From the NCBI GenBank assembly GCA_900754605.1, contig CAAEDK010000312.1, positions 1 to 29,458 on the forward strand: a DNA stretch of 29,458 bases. Reading direction: 5' to 3'. The DNA comes from an uncultured Oscillospiraceae bacterium. GTDB taxonomy: Bacteria; Bacillota_A; Clostridia; Oscillospirales; Oscillospiraceae. This document shows, piece by piece, positions 1 to 6,074 of this stretch (its first letter is position 1; the number at the start of each line of letters is the position of its first letter). The notes beneath the pieces were generated by a model, which saw only the letters and a program-made list of their open reading frames with translations, was not told where the DNA came from and did not search any database. Made by a program: the position numbers and the translations under genes.

Positions 1-47
1 CAGTTCTACACATTTCCTTTTGTACTCATATGTGTACCGCATAATAA

Positions 48-81
48 TACCCCCTCTACTGGGTGTCCAGTAAAGGGGGTA
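48..81. repeat. Nested inverted repeat downstream of the XRE gene
   Basis: TACCCCCT at 48-55 pairs with AGGGGGTA at 74-81, and inside it ACTGG pairs with CCAGT around a GTGT loop. The structure sits 16 bases beyond the stop codon of the minus-strand XRE gene. It lacks a clear U-tract, so it may be a weak terminator or a protein-binding palindrome rather than a standard intrinsic terminator. Confidence 0.5.
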
Positions 82-96
82 CATATCAGTTTCTCT

Positions 97-456
97 TTAC
101 GCATCCTCCGTTTCCTTGGCCGCTTTCATCGCTTGGATCGTGGCTTCTACAATTTTTAATTCTTTTTCGTCCAGGGCGTTGAGCATGGCGTCAATCCGCT
201 TTCTGCACTCGCTCCCTCTATTCTTGGACGGATAGAAATATTGATCTACCGATATATCGAACATTGTCACCATCTGATAAAAGGTGTTGAGGCTGGGGTG
301 CTGGCCGTCATTCTCGTTATACATGATGGTGCGCGGAGCCCGGTCAACAATATAGGCCAGTTGCTCCTGCGTCATCCCGCTGGCTTCCCGCGCCCGCTTG
401 ATAGCAAGCCCTATATCGTGAAAATCAAATCGTCGTTCATCTCTCTCAATCTTCAT
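97..456 (-). CDS. XRE-family helix-turn-helix transcriptional regulator
   Basis: This 119-residue protein has a classic Cro/CI-type HTH in its first half: an IGLAIKRAREASGMTQEQLAYIVDR-like helix pair (written here across the DNA-contact region, about residues 15-40), followed by an RTIMYNENDGQHPS segment. The C-terminal half is short and mostly helical, with no enzyme domain. Small XRE proteins of this type usually repress the excision or transfer genes, or their own promoter, in integrative elements. The gene reads away from the PadR operon. A palindrome at 462-489 overlaps its ribosome-binding region, which suggests self-repression (inference). Family assignment is secure; the target genes are not known. 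Confidence 0.9.
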   Translation of the reverse strand: MKIERDERRFDFHDIGLAIKRAREASGMTQEQLAYIVDRAPRTIMYNENDGQHPSLNTFYQMVTMFDISVDQYFYPSKNRGSECRKRIDAMLNALDEKELKIVEATIQAMKAAKETEDA

Positions 457-461
457 AATAT

Positions 462-489
462 CACCTAATGTAATTTTACATTTCAGGTG
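462..489. promoter_or_regulatory. Palindromic operator candidate at the XRE gene start
   Basis: CACCT (462-466) and AGGTG (485-489) flank AATGTAA-TT-TTACATT (467-482), giving an almost complete 28-base dyad. It begins 6 bases upstream of the minus-strand ATG at 456 and covers the Shine-Dalgarno. The size and position fit an autoregulatory site for an XRE dimer. Which protein binds it is inferred. Confidence 0.55.
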
Positions 490-586
490 TTATTATTTGA
501 ACGATTGCATATTTCATGTAACTGACTGTTTACTTTCATATTTGCATTTATCGAAGATAAGCAGGCCATAAATCAAAGCCTAACAC

Positions 587-635
587 TTGACTTTTACTAT
601 CAACGATAGTAATATTGATAATAGTAAAGTGGAGG
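587..635 (+). promoter_or_regulatory. Sigma-70 promoter with PadR-type operator
   Basis: TTGACT (587-592) and TAATAT (610-615) are 17 bases apart. The spacer and the sequence beyond the -10 hold overlapping dyads: ACTATC-AAC-GATAGT (596-610) and an outer TTTACTATCAA / TTGATAATAGTAAA pair spanning 593-628. A dyad centred on the promoter and lying just before a padR gene is the usual arrangement for PadR self-repression. A GGAGG ribosome-binding site follows at 631-635. Confidence 0.8.
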
Positions 636-644
636 TATTAAAAA

Positions 645-1169
645 ATGTCAACGATAGATTTAGTAATTCTTGGAATTGTATCTGAAAAACCGCAAAGCGC
701 ATACGACATACAGAAAGATATTGAATATCATCATCTTTCAAGGTGGACAAAAATAAGTGTCCCCTCAATTTATAGAAAAGTCTTGCAGTTAAGCGAAAAG
801 GGCTATCTTCAAAGCAACATTGTTAAAGGAGATAGATTTGCTGATAAGGCAGTGTATTCTCTCACTGACGAAGGGAGGAAATACTTTAATAGTTTGATGC
901 AATATTATGCCACTCAGACAGTTCCTTTGCTCTTTGACTTTAATGTCGTTATCGCTAATCTAAATAAACTTGACAAAAATGTTGCTCTCGATTTGATTTC
1001 TAAGCTAAGAGAAAGCATTATAGCTTCTGTTCACACTAACGAGGAATATTTGGAAGAATACTCAAATATTCCCCTTGTCGGGAAAACCATTATTGAACAG
1101 CAAGGACTTCTTTATAAAACGCTTTTAGAGTGGCTTAATACATTTCGAGAACAGTTTGAAAAGGACTGA
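645..1169 (+). CDS. PadR-family transcriptional regulator
   Basis: This 174-residue protein begins with a winged HTH typical of PadR: MSTIDLVILGIVSEKPQSAY, then YDIQKDIEYH and the wing region SVPSIYRKVLQLSEKGYL, with TDEGRKYF near residue 85. The C-terminal half is helical and acts as dimer and ligand domain in the PadR-s2/Vir-like group. PadR proteins repress genes for coping with phenolic acids, drugs or other small aromatics. ATG 645 is chosen because GGAGG lies 9 bases upstream. It is followed after 4 bases by the yjdF-like gene, so it probably controls its own operon through the dyad at 593-628. The ligand is unknown. Confidence 0.9.
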   Translation: MSTIDLVILGIVSEKPQSAYDIQKDIEYHHLSRWTKISVPSIYRKVLQLSEKGYLQSNIVKGDRFADKAVYSLTDEGRKYFNSLMQYYATQTVPLLFDFNVVIANLNKLDKNVALDLISKLRESIIASVHTNEEYLEEYSNIPLVGKTIIEQQGLLYKTLLEWLNTFREQFEKD

Positions 1170-1173
1170 TAAA

Positions 1174-1584
1174 ATGAAATGTAGCTTAACTATTCTGTTT
1201 GAAGATCCTTTTTGGATCGGTTTATATGAACGATTTGATGAGGATAAATATGAGGTTTGTAAAATCACCTTTGGTGCTGAGCCTAAAGACTACGAAGTAT
1301 ATGAGTTTTTGTTAAAAAATTGGGGGAAGTTGCAATTTAGTCCCCCAATAAAAACTGAGCTTGCCGAAGAACGAAAAATAAATCCTAAACGAATGCAGCG
1401 TGAAATTAACAATCATTTACAAAATAGAGGGATTGGAACTAAAGCACAACAGGCATTAAAACTTCAACATGAGCAAAACAAACTTGCGCGGAAAACAAAA
1501 AGCCGAGAACAGCGTGAAGCGGAACAAGAACGTCAATATGCTTTACGGCAAGAAAAGAAGAAAGCTAAACACCGGGGGCGATAA
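1174..1584 (+). CDS. YjdF-family protein (DUF2992)
   Basis: This 136-residue protein starts MKCSLTILFEDPFWIGLYER, the hallmark of the YjdF/DUF2992 family. It continues with YEVCKITFGAEPKDYEVYEF and ends in a long, highly charged K/R/E/Q-rich helix (about residues 90-136). The family's biochemical role is not established. In Bacillus and other Firmicutes yjdF is often controlled by a riboswitch that senses azaaromatic compounds, implying a role in handling toxic aromatics. Here only 4 bases separate it from padR, so no riboswitch fits between them and control by PadR is expected instead. ATG 1174 is preferred over an upstream in-frame start at 1156, which would overlap padR. Confidence 0.85.
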   Translation: MKCSLTILFEDPFWIGLYERFDEDKYEVCKITFGAEPKDYEVYEFLLKNWGKLQFSPPIKTELAEERKINPKRMQREINNHLQNRGIGTKAQQALKLQHEQNKLARKTKSREQREAEQERQYALRQEKKKAKHRGR

Positions 1585-1585
1585 A

Positions 1586-1774
1586 ATGGTAGATGAACAG
1601 TGGATATATTGCCCTATGTGTGGCAATAAAACGAGGATCAAAGTTAGATGCGATACTGAATTGAAAAATTTCCCTTTGTTCTGCCCAAAATGCAAACAAG
1701 AAAATCTAATCAACGCAAAAGACTTTCAAATAATTATTATCAAAGAGCCAGACGCCAAGACGCAGAGCCGATAA
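1586..1774 (+). CDS. Cysteine-rich KTR zinc-ribbon protein
   Basis: This 62-residue protein has two CxxC pairs, C9-P-M-C12 followed by GNKTR and C33-P-K-C36, which matches the Cys-rich KTR family found widely on Firmicute mobile elements. The four cysteines should bind one zinc ion. ATG 1586 follows the yjdF stop by one base and has GGGGGCG just upstream, so it is the third gene of the padR operon. An in-frame extension back to 1469 is possible but would lie inside yjdF and lacks family similarity. The function is unknown; nucleic-acid binding is a guess from the fold. Confidence 0.85.
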   Translation: MVDEQWIYCPMCGNKTRIKVRCDTELKNFPLFCPKCKQENLINAKDFQIIIIKEPDAKTQSR

Positions 1775-1903
1775 CCATTTTTCTAATGTGGTTTATTAGC
1801 TCTGCTTTTTATATTATAGCCGTTACCCGCCCAACGGGATAATAAAAAAACCGTTGTTTCGGCGGCTGGGTATTCATGCGCCAAAACAAAATACAGTAGC
1901 CTT

Positions 1904-1943
1904 ACGGCGGTTTTGAAATAGCAATTTCAAGCCGCCGTTTTCT
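1904..1943 (+). terminator. Intrinsic terminator of the padR-yjdF-KTR operon
   Basis: ACGGCGG at 1904-1910 pairs with CCGCCGT at 1932-1938. The stem continues inward through TTTTGAAAT / AATTTCAA and is followed by TTTTC. It lies 130 bases after the last gene of the operon. Confidence 0.8.
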
Positions 1944-2185
1944 TGTCAAAAAATGAGAATACGGGGGGTGTGATAAAGTCGCCCTTTTTTAAGGATACGG
2001 CGGTGTCCGGGAGGTATCGCTGTGTCCTTTTTCTTTTTCCATCCCCCTAACCTGTCAAAAAAAGCCCACCCGCCCAACAGGATCAGTCCGGCGGTGGATG
2101 CGAAATTTGGCAGTACATAAATGAATTTGTCATTTCATGCGCTTGCGTGGCCTTGTGTCGCGCAGGCGCATTTTGTTTGTCCGAC

Positions 2186-2208
2186 TTCTGGACACTTTGT
2201 CCAGAGGT
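2186..2208. repeat. Dispersed palindromic repeat, copy 1
   Basis: The 23-base sequence contains the dyad CTGGACA-CTT-TGTCCAG plus flanking TT and AGGT. An identical 23-base copy is at 3254-3276, and 17 bases of it recur inside the recombinase gene at 4833-4849. The function is unknown. Confidence 0.85.
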
Positions 2209-2246
2209 GCGGGGCGGCTCCCCTGGGTGCCGCTCTCCGCCAGCCC

Positions 2247-2285
2247 CCGTTTCGGTCACTCGTTCACCCAACACCGAAACGGAGG
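2247..2285 (+). promoter_or_regulatory. Hairpin overlapping the ribosome-binding site of the sigma-like gene
   Basis: CCGTTTCGGT (2247-2256) is the exact reverse complement of ACCGAAACGG (2273-2282), with a 16-base loop. The last two bases of the right arm are the first Gs of GGAGG (2281-2285), the Shine-Dalgarno of the gene starting at 2292. Formation of the stem would limit ribosome access. Confidence 0.6.
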
Positions 2286-2291
2286 TTTATA

Positions 2292-2702
2292 ATGACTACC
2301 ATCAATCTGAAAGATTTTTATTATTGGTACACGCAGGATCAGTTTATCGAAGTCACCGAGGAAGTGGCCGAGGCGCTCCGGGCCAGCGTCCGCTATGAAG
2401 CGGCCTACCAGCGGCGGCTTACCCGGCACAAGGCGCAGTATTCCCTGGATTGTGAGGACGGGATCGAATACTCCGCCTGCCTGCATGAGCCCACTCCCCA
2501 GGAGCTTCTGGAGCGCATGGAGCTGTTCATCCGTCTGTGGAACGCCCTCAACTCCCTGCCGGAGATCCAGGGCCGCCGGATTGACGCTCACATCATTCTT
2601 GGCATAAGCATCAAAGAGATTGCCGAGGCCGATGGGGTACATGAGGAGTCCGTCCGCCAGTCTATCAAGCGGGGCCTGGAACGCATGAAAAAAACTTTTT
2701 AA
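2292..2702 (+). CDS. Sigma-70-family (region 4) regulator of a mobile element
   Basis: This 136-residue protein begins MTTINLKDFYYWYTQDQFIE, followed by the YEAAYQRRLTRHKAQYSLD and LHEPTPQELLER segments. It ends with a sigma-70 region 4-like HTH: LPEIQGRRIDAHIILGISIKEIAEADGVHEESVRQSIKRG (about residues 93-132; described here only as the DNA-contact block). Close relatives occur on integrative elements of gut Firmicutes, where they are annotated as RNA polymerase sigma factor-like proteins. It lacks a recognisable region 2, so it may be a DNA-binding regulator rather than a true sigma factor. ATG 2292 is set by GGAGG at 2281-2285, which is also sealed in a hairpin. Confidence 0.8.
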   Translation: MTTINLKDFYYWYTQDQFIEVTEEVAEALRASVRYEAAYQRRLTRHKAQYSLDCEDGIEYSACLHEPTPQELLERMELFIRLWNALNSLPEIQGRRIDAHIILGISIKEIAEADGVHEESVRQSIKRGLERMKKTF

Positions 2703-3051
2703 TTTTTGCTGTTTCCCCACTTGGAATTGATGCAAAAATGTCTTGGTTAGTAGAGAGGGAAATATAACCTCTCCGCAACGGAACGGCGGCGGCCCTGAGT
2801 GTAACGCGGGGAGCCAGGCGGCGGGTGCGCGGTGACTTCTCTCCACGGAGAACGAGCGACAAACACCAGCGCCGCAGGTGGGCCGGGCCAACCCACGGCC
2901 ACGATCCGCCATTGGACAGGCTGGCCGCCTGTCCCTCCGGGCCGCCGTTCCCCGTTGTGCGGGGATGCCGCGCTGAGTATGGTTGTCTTTGGACAGGTCA
3001 AGGAAACGGGCGCGGCACTCCCTAATTTATCAAGAAAGAGGGGAACGCTCT
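2703..3051 (+). other. GC-rich structured intergenic region
   Basis: No supportable gene is visible. The region changes from AT-rich (2703-2770) to very GC-rich, with short dyads such as GGACAGGC-TGGCC-GCCTGTCC (2914-2934) and CCCCG...CGGGG around 2950-2963. A second GGACAG lies near 2992. It may hold a promoter or binding sites for element proteins, but nothing specific can be named. Confidence 0.45.
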
Positions 3052-3252
3052 ATGAACTATGATCCAGAACTGGCGGCCTTGCTCTCCCAGCCGTGGAGCA
3101 ACGATGCCTGCCGGGGGTACGTCATCGCCGCGATGGAGCGGTGCGGCTTTAAGCCGTCCGACATTGAACAGGTGATGGTCGAGCTTTACGAGGTGTTCGA
3201 CTATACCACTTTGCAGGAGGCCGAGGCTTACTACGAGCGGAGCCCCTACTAA
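3052..3252 (+). CDS. Small conserved mobile-element protein
   Basis: This 66-residue acidic protein starts MNYDPELAALLSQPWSNDAC and is predicted to be helical (VIAAMERCGF, IEQVMVELYEVFDY, LQEAEAYYERSP). The start at 3052 has GAGGGGAACG upstream. Similar short proteins lie near recombinase genes in gut Firmicute elements, but no function is known. It has no cysteine pairs, membrane segments or clear HTH. It could be an accessory such as an excisionase-like or anti-restriction factor; that is speculation. Confidence 0.65.
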   Translation: MNYDPELAALLSQPWSNDACRGYVIAAMERCGFKPSDIEQVMVELYEVFDYTTLQEAEAYYERSPY

Positions 3253-3253
3253 G

Positions 3254-3276
3254 TTCTGGACACTTTGTCCAGAGGT
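3254..3276. repeat. Dispersed palindromic repeat, copy 2
   Basis: It is identical over 23 bases to 2186-2208. It begins two bases after the stop codon of the 66-residue gene and just before the hairpin at 3289-3319. Confidence 0.85.
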
Positions 3277-3288
3277 ACATATCCGGCC

Positions 3289-3319
3289 AAAGGCCAGCAC
3301 TTTCCCGGTGCTGGCCTTT
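3289..3319 (+). terminator. Hairpin terminator candidate
   Basis: AAAGGCCAGCAC (3289-3300) and GTGCTGGCCTTT (3308-3319) are perfect 12-base arms around a 7-base loop. The A-rich start and T-rich end of the stem give a short U-tract on either strand. It lies between two small genes. Confidence 0.7.
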
Positions 3320-3361
3320 GCCATGTTTCAAGACATTCTTTGATTGTATGGGAGGGATTTT

Positions 3362-3535
3362 ATGCAGGCACAGGTCAAATATGAAAGTGAAATCAAAACT
3401 GCTGTACTCGGAGATCGCACGATCACCGTCAAAAATCTCACCCCCGTTTTTTCCCCGCAGGAACAGGACAAGCGCAACCGCGAGATCGAGCGGCGGCTGT
3501 TTGACGTGTTCCGCAAATATGCCGGGCGGGGGTAG
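3362..3535 (+). CDS. Small conserved mobile-element protein upstream of the recombinase
   Basis: This 57-residue protein reads MQAQVKYESEIKTAVLGDRT, then ITVKNLTPVFSPQEQDKRNR and EIERRLFDVFRKYAGRG. ATG 3362 is preferred over the in-frame ATG at 3344 because GGAGGG lies 5 bases upstream. Proteins of this pattern (a short beta segment, then a basic/acidic helix) often sit directly before large serine recombinases in Firmicute transposons. The function is unknown. The helix rich in R and E could contact the recombinase or DNA (guess). Confidence 0.65.
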   Translation: MQAQVKYESEIKTAVLGDRTITVKNLTPVFSPQEQDKRNREIERRLFDVFRKYAGRG

Positions 3536-3576
3536 GCCAGAGTCATCCTTGCAGTAAGGGGGCGGCAGAGGTACAA

Positions 3577-3614
3577 TATAATTGTAGGTTGGCTCCCGTT
3601 TAACGGAAGGGAGC
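3577..3614 (+). promoter_or_regulatory. -10 box and ribosome-binding-site hairpin before the recombinase
   Basis: A TATAAT lies at 3577-3582; no good -35 stands 17 bases upstream. GCTCCC (3592-3597) pairs with GGGAGC (3609-3614), and GGGAG in the right arm is the Shine-Dalgarno for the ATG at 3620. The recombinase may therefore be weakly translated unless the stem opens. Confidence 0.5.
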
Positions 3615-3619
3615 TAATT

Positions 3620-5101
3620 ATGGATAGTAGAATAGATGCAATTTATGGGCGGCAGTCGATTGACAAAAAAGACAGTATCAGCATTGAAAGTCAGTTTGAA
3701 TTTTGCCGCTATGAGCTTAAAGGCGGTGAGGGTAAGGAATACAAAGACAAGGGCTACTCTGGAAAGAACATTGAGCGCCCCGACTTCCAGCGGCTTCTGC
3801 AGGACATCCGGCTGGGCCTGATTAAGCGGGTGATCGTCTACAAGTTGGATCGGATTAGCCGTTCCATCGTGGACTTCGCAAAGCTCATGGAACTGTTCAA
3901 GCAGTACGATGTGGAGTTTGTGTCCTGCACAGAAAAGTTTGACACTTCCACACCAATGGGCCGGGCGATGCTCAATATCTGCATTGTCTTTGCCCAGCTT
4001 GAACGCGAAAGCATCCAGATGCGTGTGCAGGACGCTTTCTATTCCCGGTGTACCAAAGGCTACTATATGCGGGGGCGGACGCCATACGGTTTTGATACCG
4101 AGCCCATCGTCATGGACGGGATCAAGACAAAGAAGCTGGTAGAAAATGCGGAAATGGATTTTGCCGAGCTGATGTATCAAATGTATGCGGAGCCGGGCAA
4201 TTCCTACGGCGACATATCCCGGTACTTTGCCGAGAACGACATCAAGGTTTATGACAAGTCCCTAAAGCGCGGGTTTATTGCTCAACTGCTGAGAAACCCT
4301 GTCTACGTCCAGGCCGATATGGACATCTACGAATACTTCAAGGCCCAGGGCGTAAAAATCGAAAGTCCCCCGGAAATGTTCACAGGGGACAATAGCTGTT
4401 ATCTCTATCAAGGGCGCGAGGGCGAGGAGCCGATCCTCGTGATTGCTCCCCACCAGGGGCGCATCCCCTCCCAGCTCTGGCTGACCGTTCAGCGCAAGCT
4501 CTCACAAAACACCACATTCCAGAATGGCCGGAAATGCCATAACACATGGCTGGCCGGGAAAATCAAGTGTGGACGTTGCGGCTATGCCCTGGCAAGTCTG
4601 AACGCCAGAAATGGTGTCACCTACCTGCGATGCAAACAACGGGCAGACAATAAGAGCTGCGAGGGAGCCGGTACGCTGACCGCGCAAAGCATGGAGGCGT
4701 TTGTTTACGGCGAGATGGTTAAGAAGATGCGGAAATTCCACACGCTGAAAGGCGGCAAGGAACAAAGCTATAATCCGAAGCTGACCGCCGCCCGTGTTGC
4801 CCTTGCAAAGACGGAAAGCGAGATCGAGAAACTTCTGGACACTTTGTCCGGCGCTAATCCGCTTCTCCTGCAATACGCAAACACCCGCATTGAGGAACTG
4901 GATGCGGAACGGCAGAAACAGCTCCGTCTGGTCGCAGACCTCACCGCTAATTCTGTTTCCGCTTCACAGATTGATAGCATTACGGGCTATCTTGATGATT
5001 GGGAGTCCGTGAGCTTTGACGATAAGCGCAAGGTGGTTGATATACTCATATCACAGATTGACGCTACCAGTGAGAGTGTTACAATCCACTGGAAAATCTA
5101 A
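3620..5101 (+). CDS. Large serine recombinase (site-specific integrase)
   Basis: This 493-residue protein has the resolvase/invertase catalytic domain at the N terminus: IYGRQS with the nucleophile Ser13, KLDRISRS near residue 77, and the FAQLERESI helix near 130. The recombinase domain follows with GYYMRGRTPYGF. A zinc ribbon is present (KCGRCGYAL then YLRCKQR and KSCEG), and a coiled coil runs from about residue 390 to 440. The length fits the family. Such enzymes integrate and excise elements between attP and attB without host factors; excision normally needs a partner. Its stop lies about 30 bases from the junction with the cut activator gene, so this enzyme most likely made that insertion. 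A copy of the dispersed palindrome is embedded in the coiled-coil codons. Confidence 0.95.
   Translation: MDSRIDAIYGRQSIDKKDSISIESQFEFCRYELKGGEGKEYKDKGYSGKNIERPDFQRLLQDIRLGLIKRVIVYKLDRISRSIVDFAKLMELFKQYDVEFVSCTEKFDTSTPMGRAMLNICIVFAQLERESIQMRVQDAFYSRCTKGYYMRGRTPYGFDTEPIVMDGIKTKKLVENAEMDFAELMYQMYAEPGNSYGDISRYFAENDIKVYDKSLKRGFIAQLLRNPVYVQADMDIYEYFKAQGVKIESPPEMFTGDNSCYLYQGREGEEPILVIAPHQGRIPSQLWLTVQRKLSQNTTFQNGRKCHNTWLAGKIKCGRCGYALASLNARNGVTYLRCKQRADNKSCEGAGTLTAQSMEAFVYGEMVKKMRKFHTLKGGKEQSYNPKLTAARVALAKTESEIEKLLDTLSGANPLLLQYANTRIEELDAERQKQLRLVADLTANSVSASQIDSITGYLDDWESVSFDDKRKVVDILISQIDATSESVTIHWKI
4833..4849. repeat. Dispersed palindromic repeat, partial copy 3
   Basis: TTCTGGACACTTTGTCC matches the first 17 bases of the copies at 2186 and 3254 exactly. 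It lies inside the recombinase reading frame, where it encodes LLDTLS of the coiled coil. Confidence 0.8.
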
Positions 5102-5141
5102 AACCTTTTCACTTGGCATTATGCCCTTGTAAAAAATAGTT

Positions 5142-5888
5142 TCCTTTACCGGAGCAAACATCAAGGGGAAAATCGGCCTCTGGGAAGCTGCACAGAACGG
5201 CACTCTATTCTTGGACGAGGTGGGCGAGCTTCCCCTTACTTTCCAGGCCAAGTTGCTGCGCGTGATCCAAGAAAAAGAAATTGTTCGTGTCGGTGGGCTA
5301 ACTCCCATCAAGGTGGATGTACGGATCATCGCTGCCACCAACCGAAATCTAGCTCGCATGGTGCAGGCCGGGGAATTCCGAGAGGACCTTTACTACCGGC
5401 TGAACGTCTATCCCATCACCGTTTTGCCTCTGCGCATGCGCCGGGCAGACATCATCCCCTTAGCCAAATACTTTGTAGAGCGATACAACCTGGAATTCGG
5501 GCTTCAAAAGTCGCTAGGCGCAAAAGCACTGGAATTTCTGGAGAACCAGTCCTTTCGCGGAAATATCCGCGAGTTGCAAAATCTGATCCAGCGGCTGATG
5601 ATTATGACAAATAACCGGATCATTGAGGCGCGGGACGTGCTCCAAGTCCTCTCCATGGACAGCGTGGAGCCGCCTTCTGTAGCAGCAGCCGTTCCATCTC
5701 CGGATTTTCACAAGCAGACCACCGGCGGTTCTCTGAAGGAAATGTTGAGCCAGCGGGAACGGGAAATCCTCCAGTTATACCAGCAACGGTACAAGTCCAC
5801 TCGAAAGATTGCCAACATGCTGGGGATTAGTCAATCCTCTGTAGTCCGAAAATTAAATCTGTACGGTCTTCAATCGGAAGACAAGTGA
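5142..5888 (+). pseudogene. Sigma-54-dependent activator, 5' part removed by element insertion
   Basis: The open frame gives SFTGANIKGKIGLWEAAQ, then the Walker B region GTLFLDEVGELPL and sensor I VDVRIIAATNRNL. The arginine finger region REDLYYRLNVYP, sensor II RGNIRELQNLIQRL and a C-terminal Fis-type HTH (STRKIANMLGISQSSVVRKL) follow. This is the second half of a bacterial enhancer-binding protein. The N-terminal sensor, Walker A and the first residues of the GAFTGA loop are missing, so this fragment cannot bind and hydrolyse ATP or remodel sigma-54 holoenzyme. An in-frame stop lies at 5130-5132, in the element. The downstream kdd has a sigma-54 promoter, which makes it the obvious target. 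Excision would restore the gene. Confidence 0.9.
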
Positions 5889-5906
5889 ACCTTTTTTGAA
5901 TCACAA

Positions 5907-5946
5907 GCGAACCATAAATTGATCGTTCGATCAATTTATGGTTCGC
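5907..5946. promoter_or_regulatory. 40-base palindrome: upstream activator site or terminator
   Basis: GCGAACCATAAATTGATCG (5907-5925) is the reverse complement of the last 19 bases (5928-5946), with TT between them. It lies 18 bases after the activator stop codon and about 70 bases before the sigma-54 promoter. It lacks a U-tract on the plus strand, so it is a weak fit to an intrinsic terminator. The position and perfect symmetry also fit an enhancer site for the Fis-type HTH of the adjacent activator. Confidence 0.7.
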
Positions 5947-6015
5947 TCTTCTGTTAATGGACTTCGAATTCCCGTTTCACTAAAGATAAAACTAGTAAAA
6001 ATATCAAAAAATGAG

Positions 6016-6032
6016 TTGGCACGCAGCTTGCA
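6016..6032 (+). promoter_or_regulatory. Sigma-54 (-24/-12) promoter of kdd
   Basis: TTGGCACGCAGCTTGCA carries GG (6018-6019) and GC (6030-6031) at the required spacing and matches the RpoN consensus TGGCACG-N4-TTGCW at every defined base. It is 43 bases before the kdd ATG. Use of this promoter needs an intact sigma-54 activator, which here is interrupted. Confidence 0.92.
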
Positions 6033-6074
6033 GTTCAAAAATATAGTATTTCGCTACAGAAAGGAGACTCTACC

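Larger units (their letters stand above)
1944..2291 (+). other. Non-coding leader region before the sigma-like gene
   Basis: I find no convincing gene in this stretch. It holds runs of T and C around 1986-2060, a copy of a dispersed 23-base palindrome (2186-2208) and a hairpin that runs into the ribosome-binding site of the next gene (2247-2282). Long structured leaders before the sigma-like gene are common in Firmicute conjugative elements, so it may be transcribed. No clear -35/-10 pair stands out. Confidence 0.5.
1..5135. mobile_element. Right part of a large-serine-recombinase element inserted in a sigma-54 activator gene
   Basis: The block holds an XRE regulator, cargo genes, a sigma-like factor, two small element-type proteins and a large serine recombinase (3620-5101) whose 3' end lies close to the junction. 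From about 5133 the sequence becomes, in frame, the second half of a sigma-54 activator starting at residues SFTGAN, so the right end of the element lies between about 5102 and 5141. The left end and the first half of the activator must lie before the window. I cannot fix the crossover bases because the left junction is not visible. Base composition is mosaic: about 590-1780 is AT-rich and 2100-5100 is GC-rich, which suggests assembly from several sources. Confidence 0.8.

Noticed and set aside
5112..5128. TTGGCATT near the element end as a second sigma-54 promoter
   Set aside because: The GG and GC positions do not have the fixed 10-base gap, and the second box TTGC is missing.
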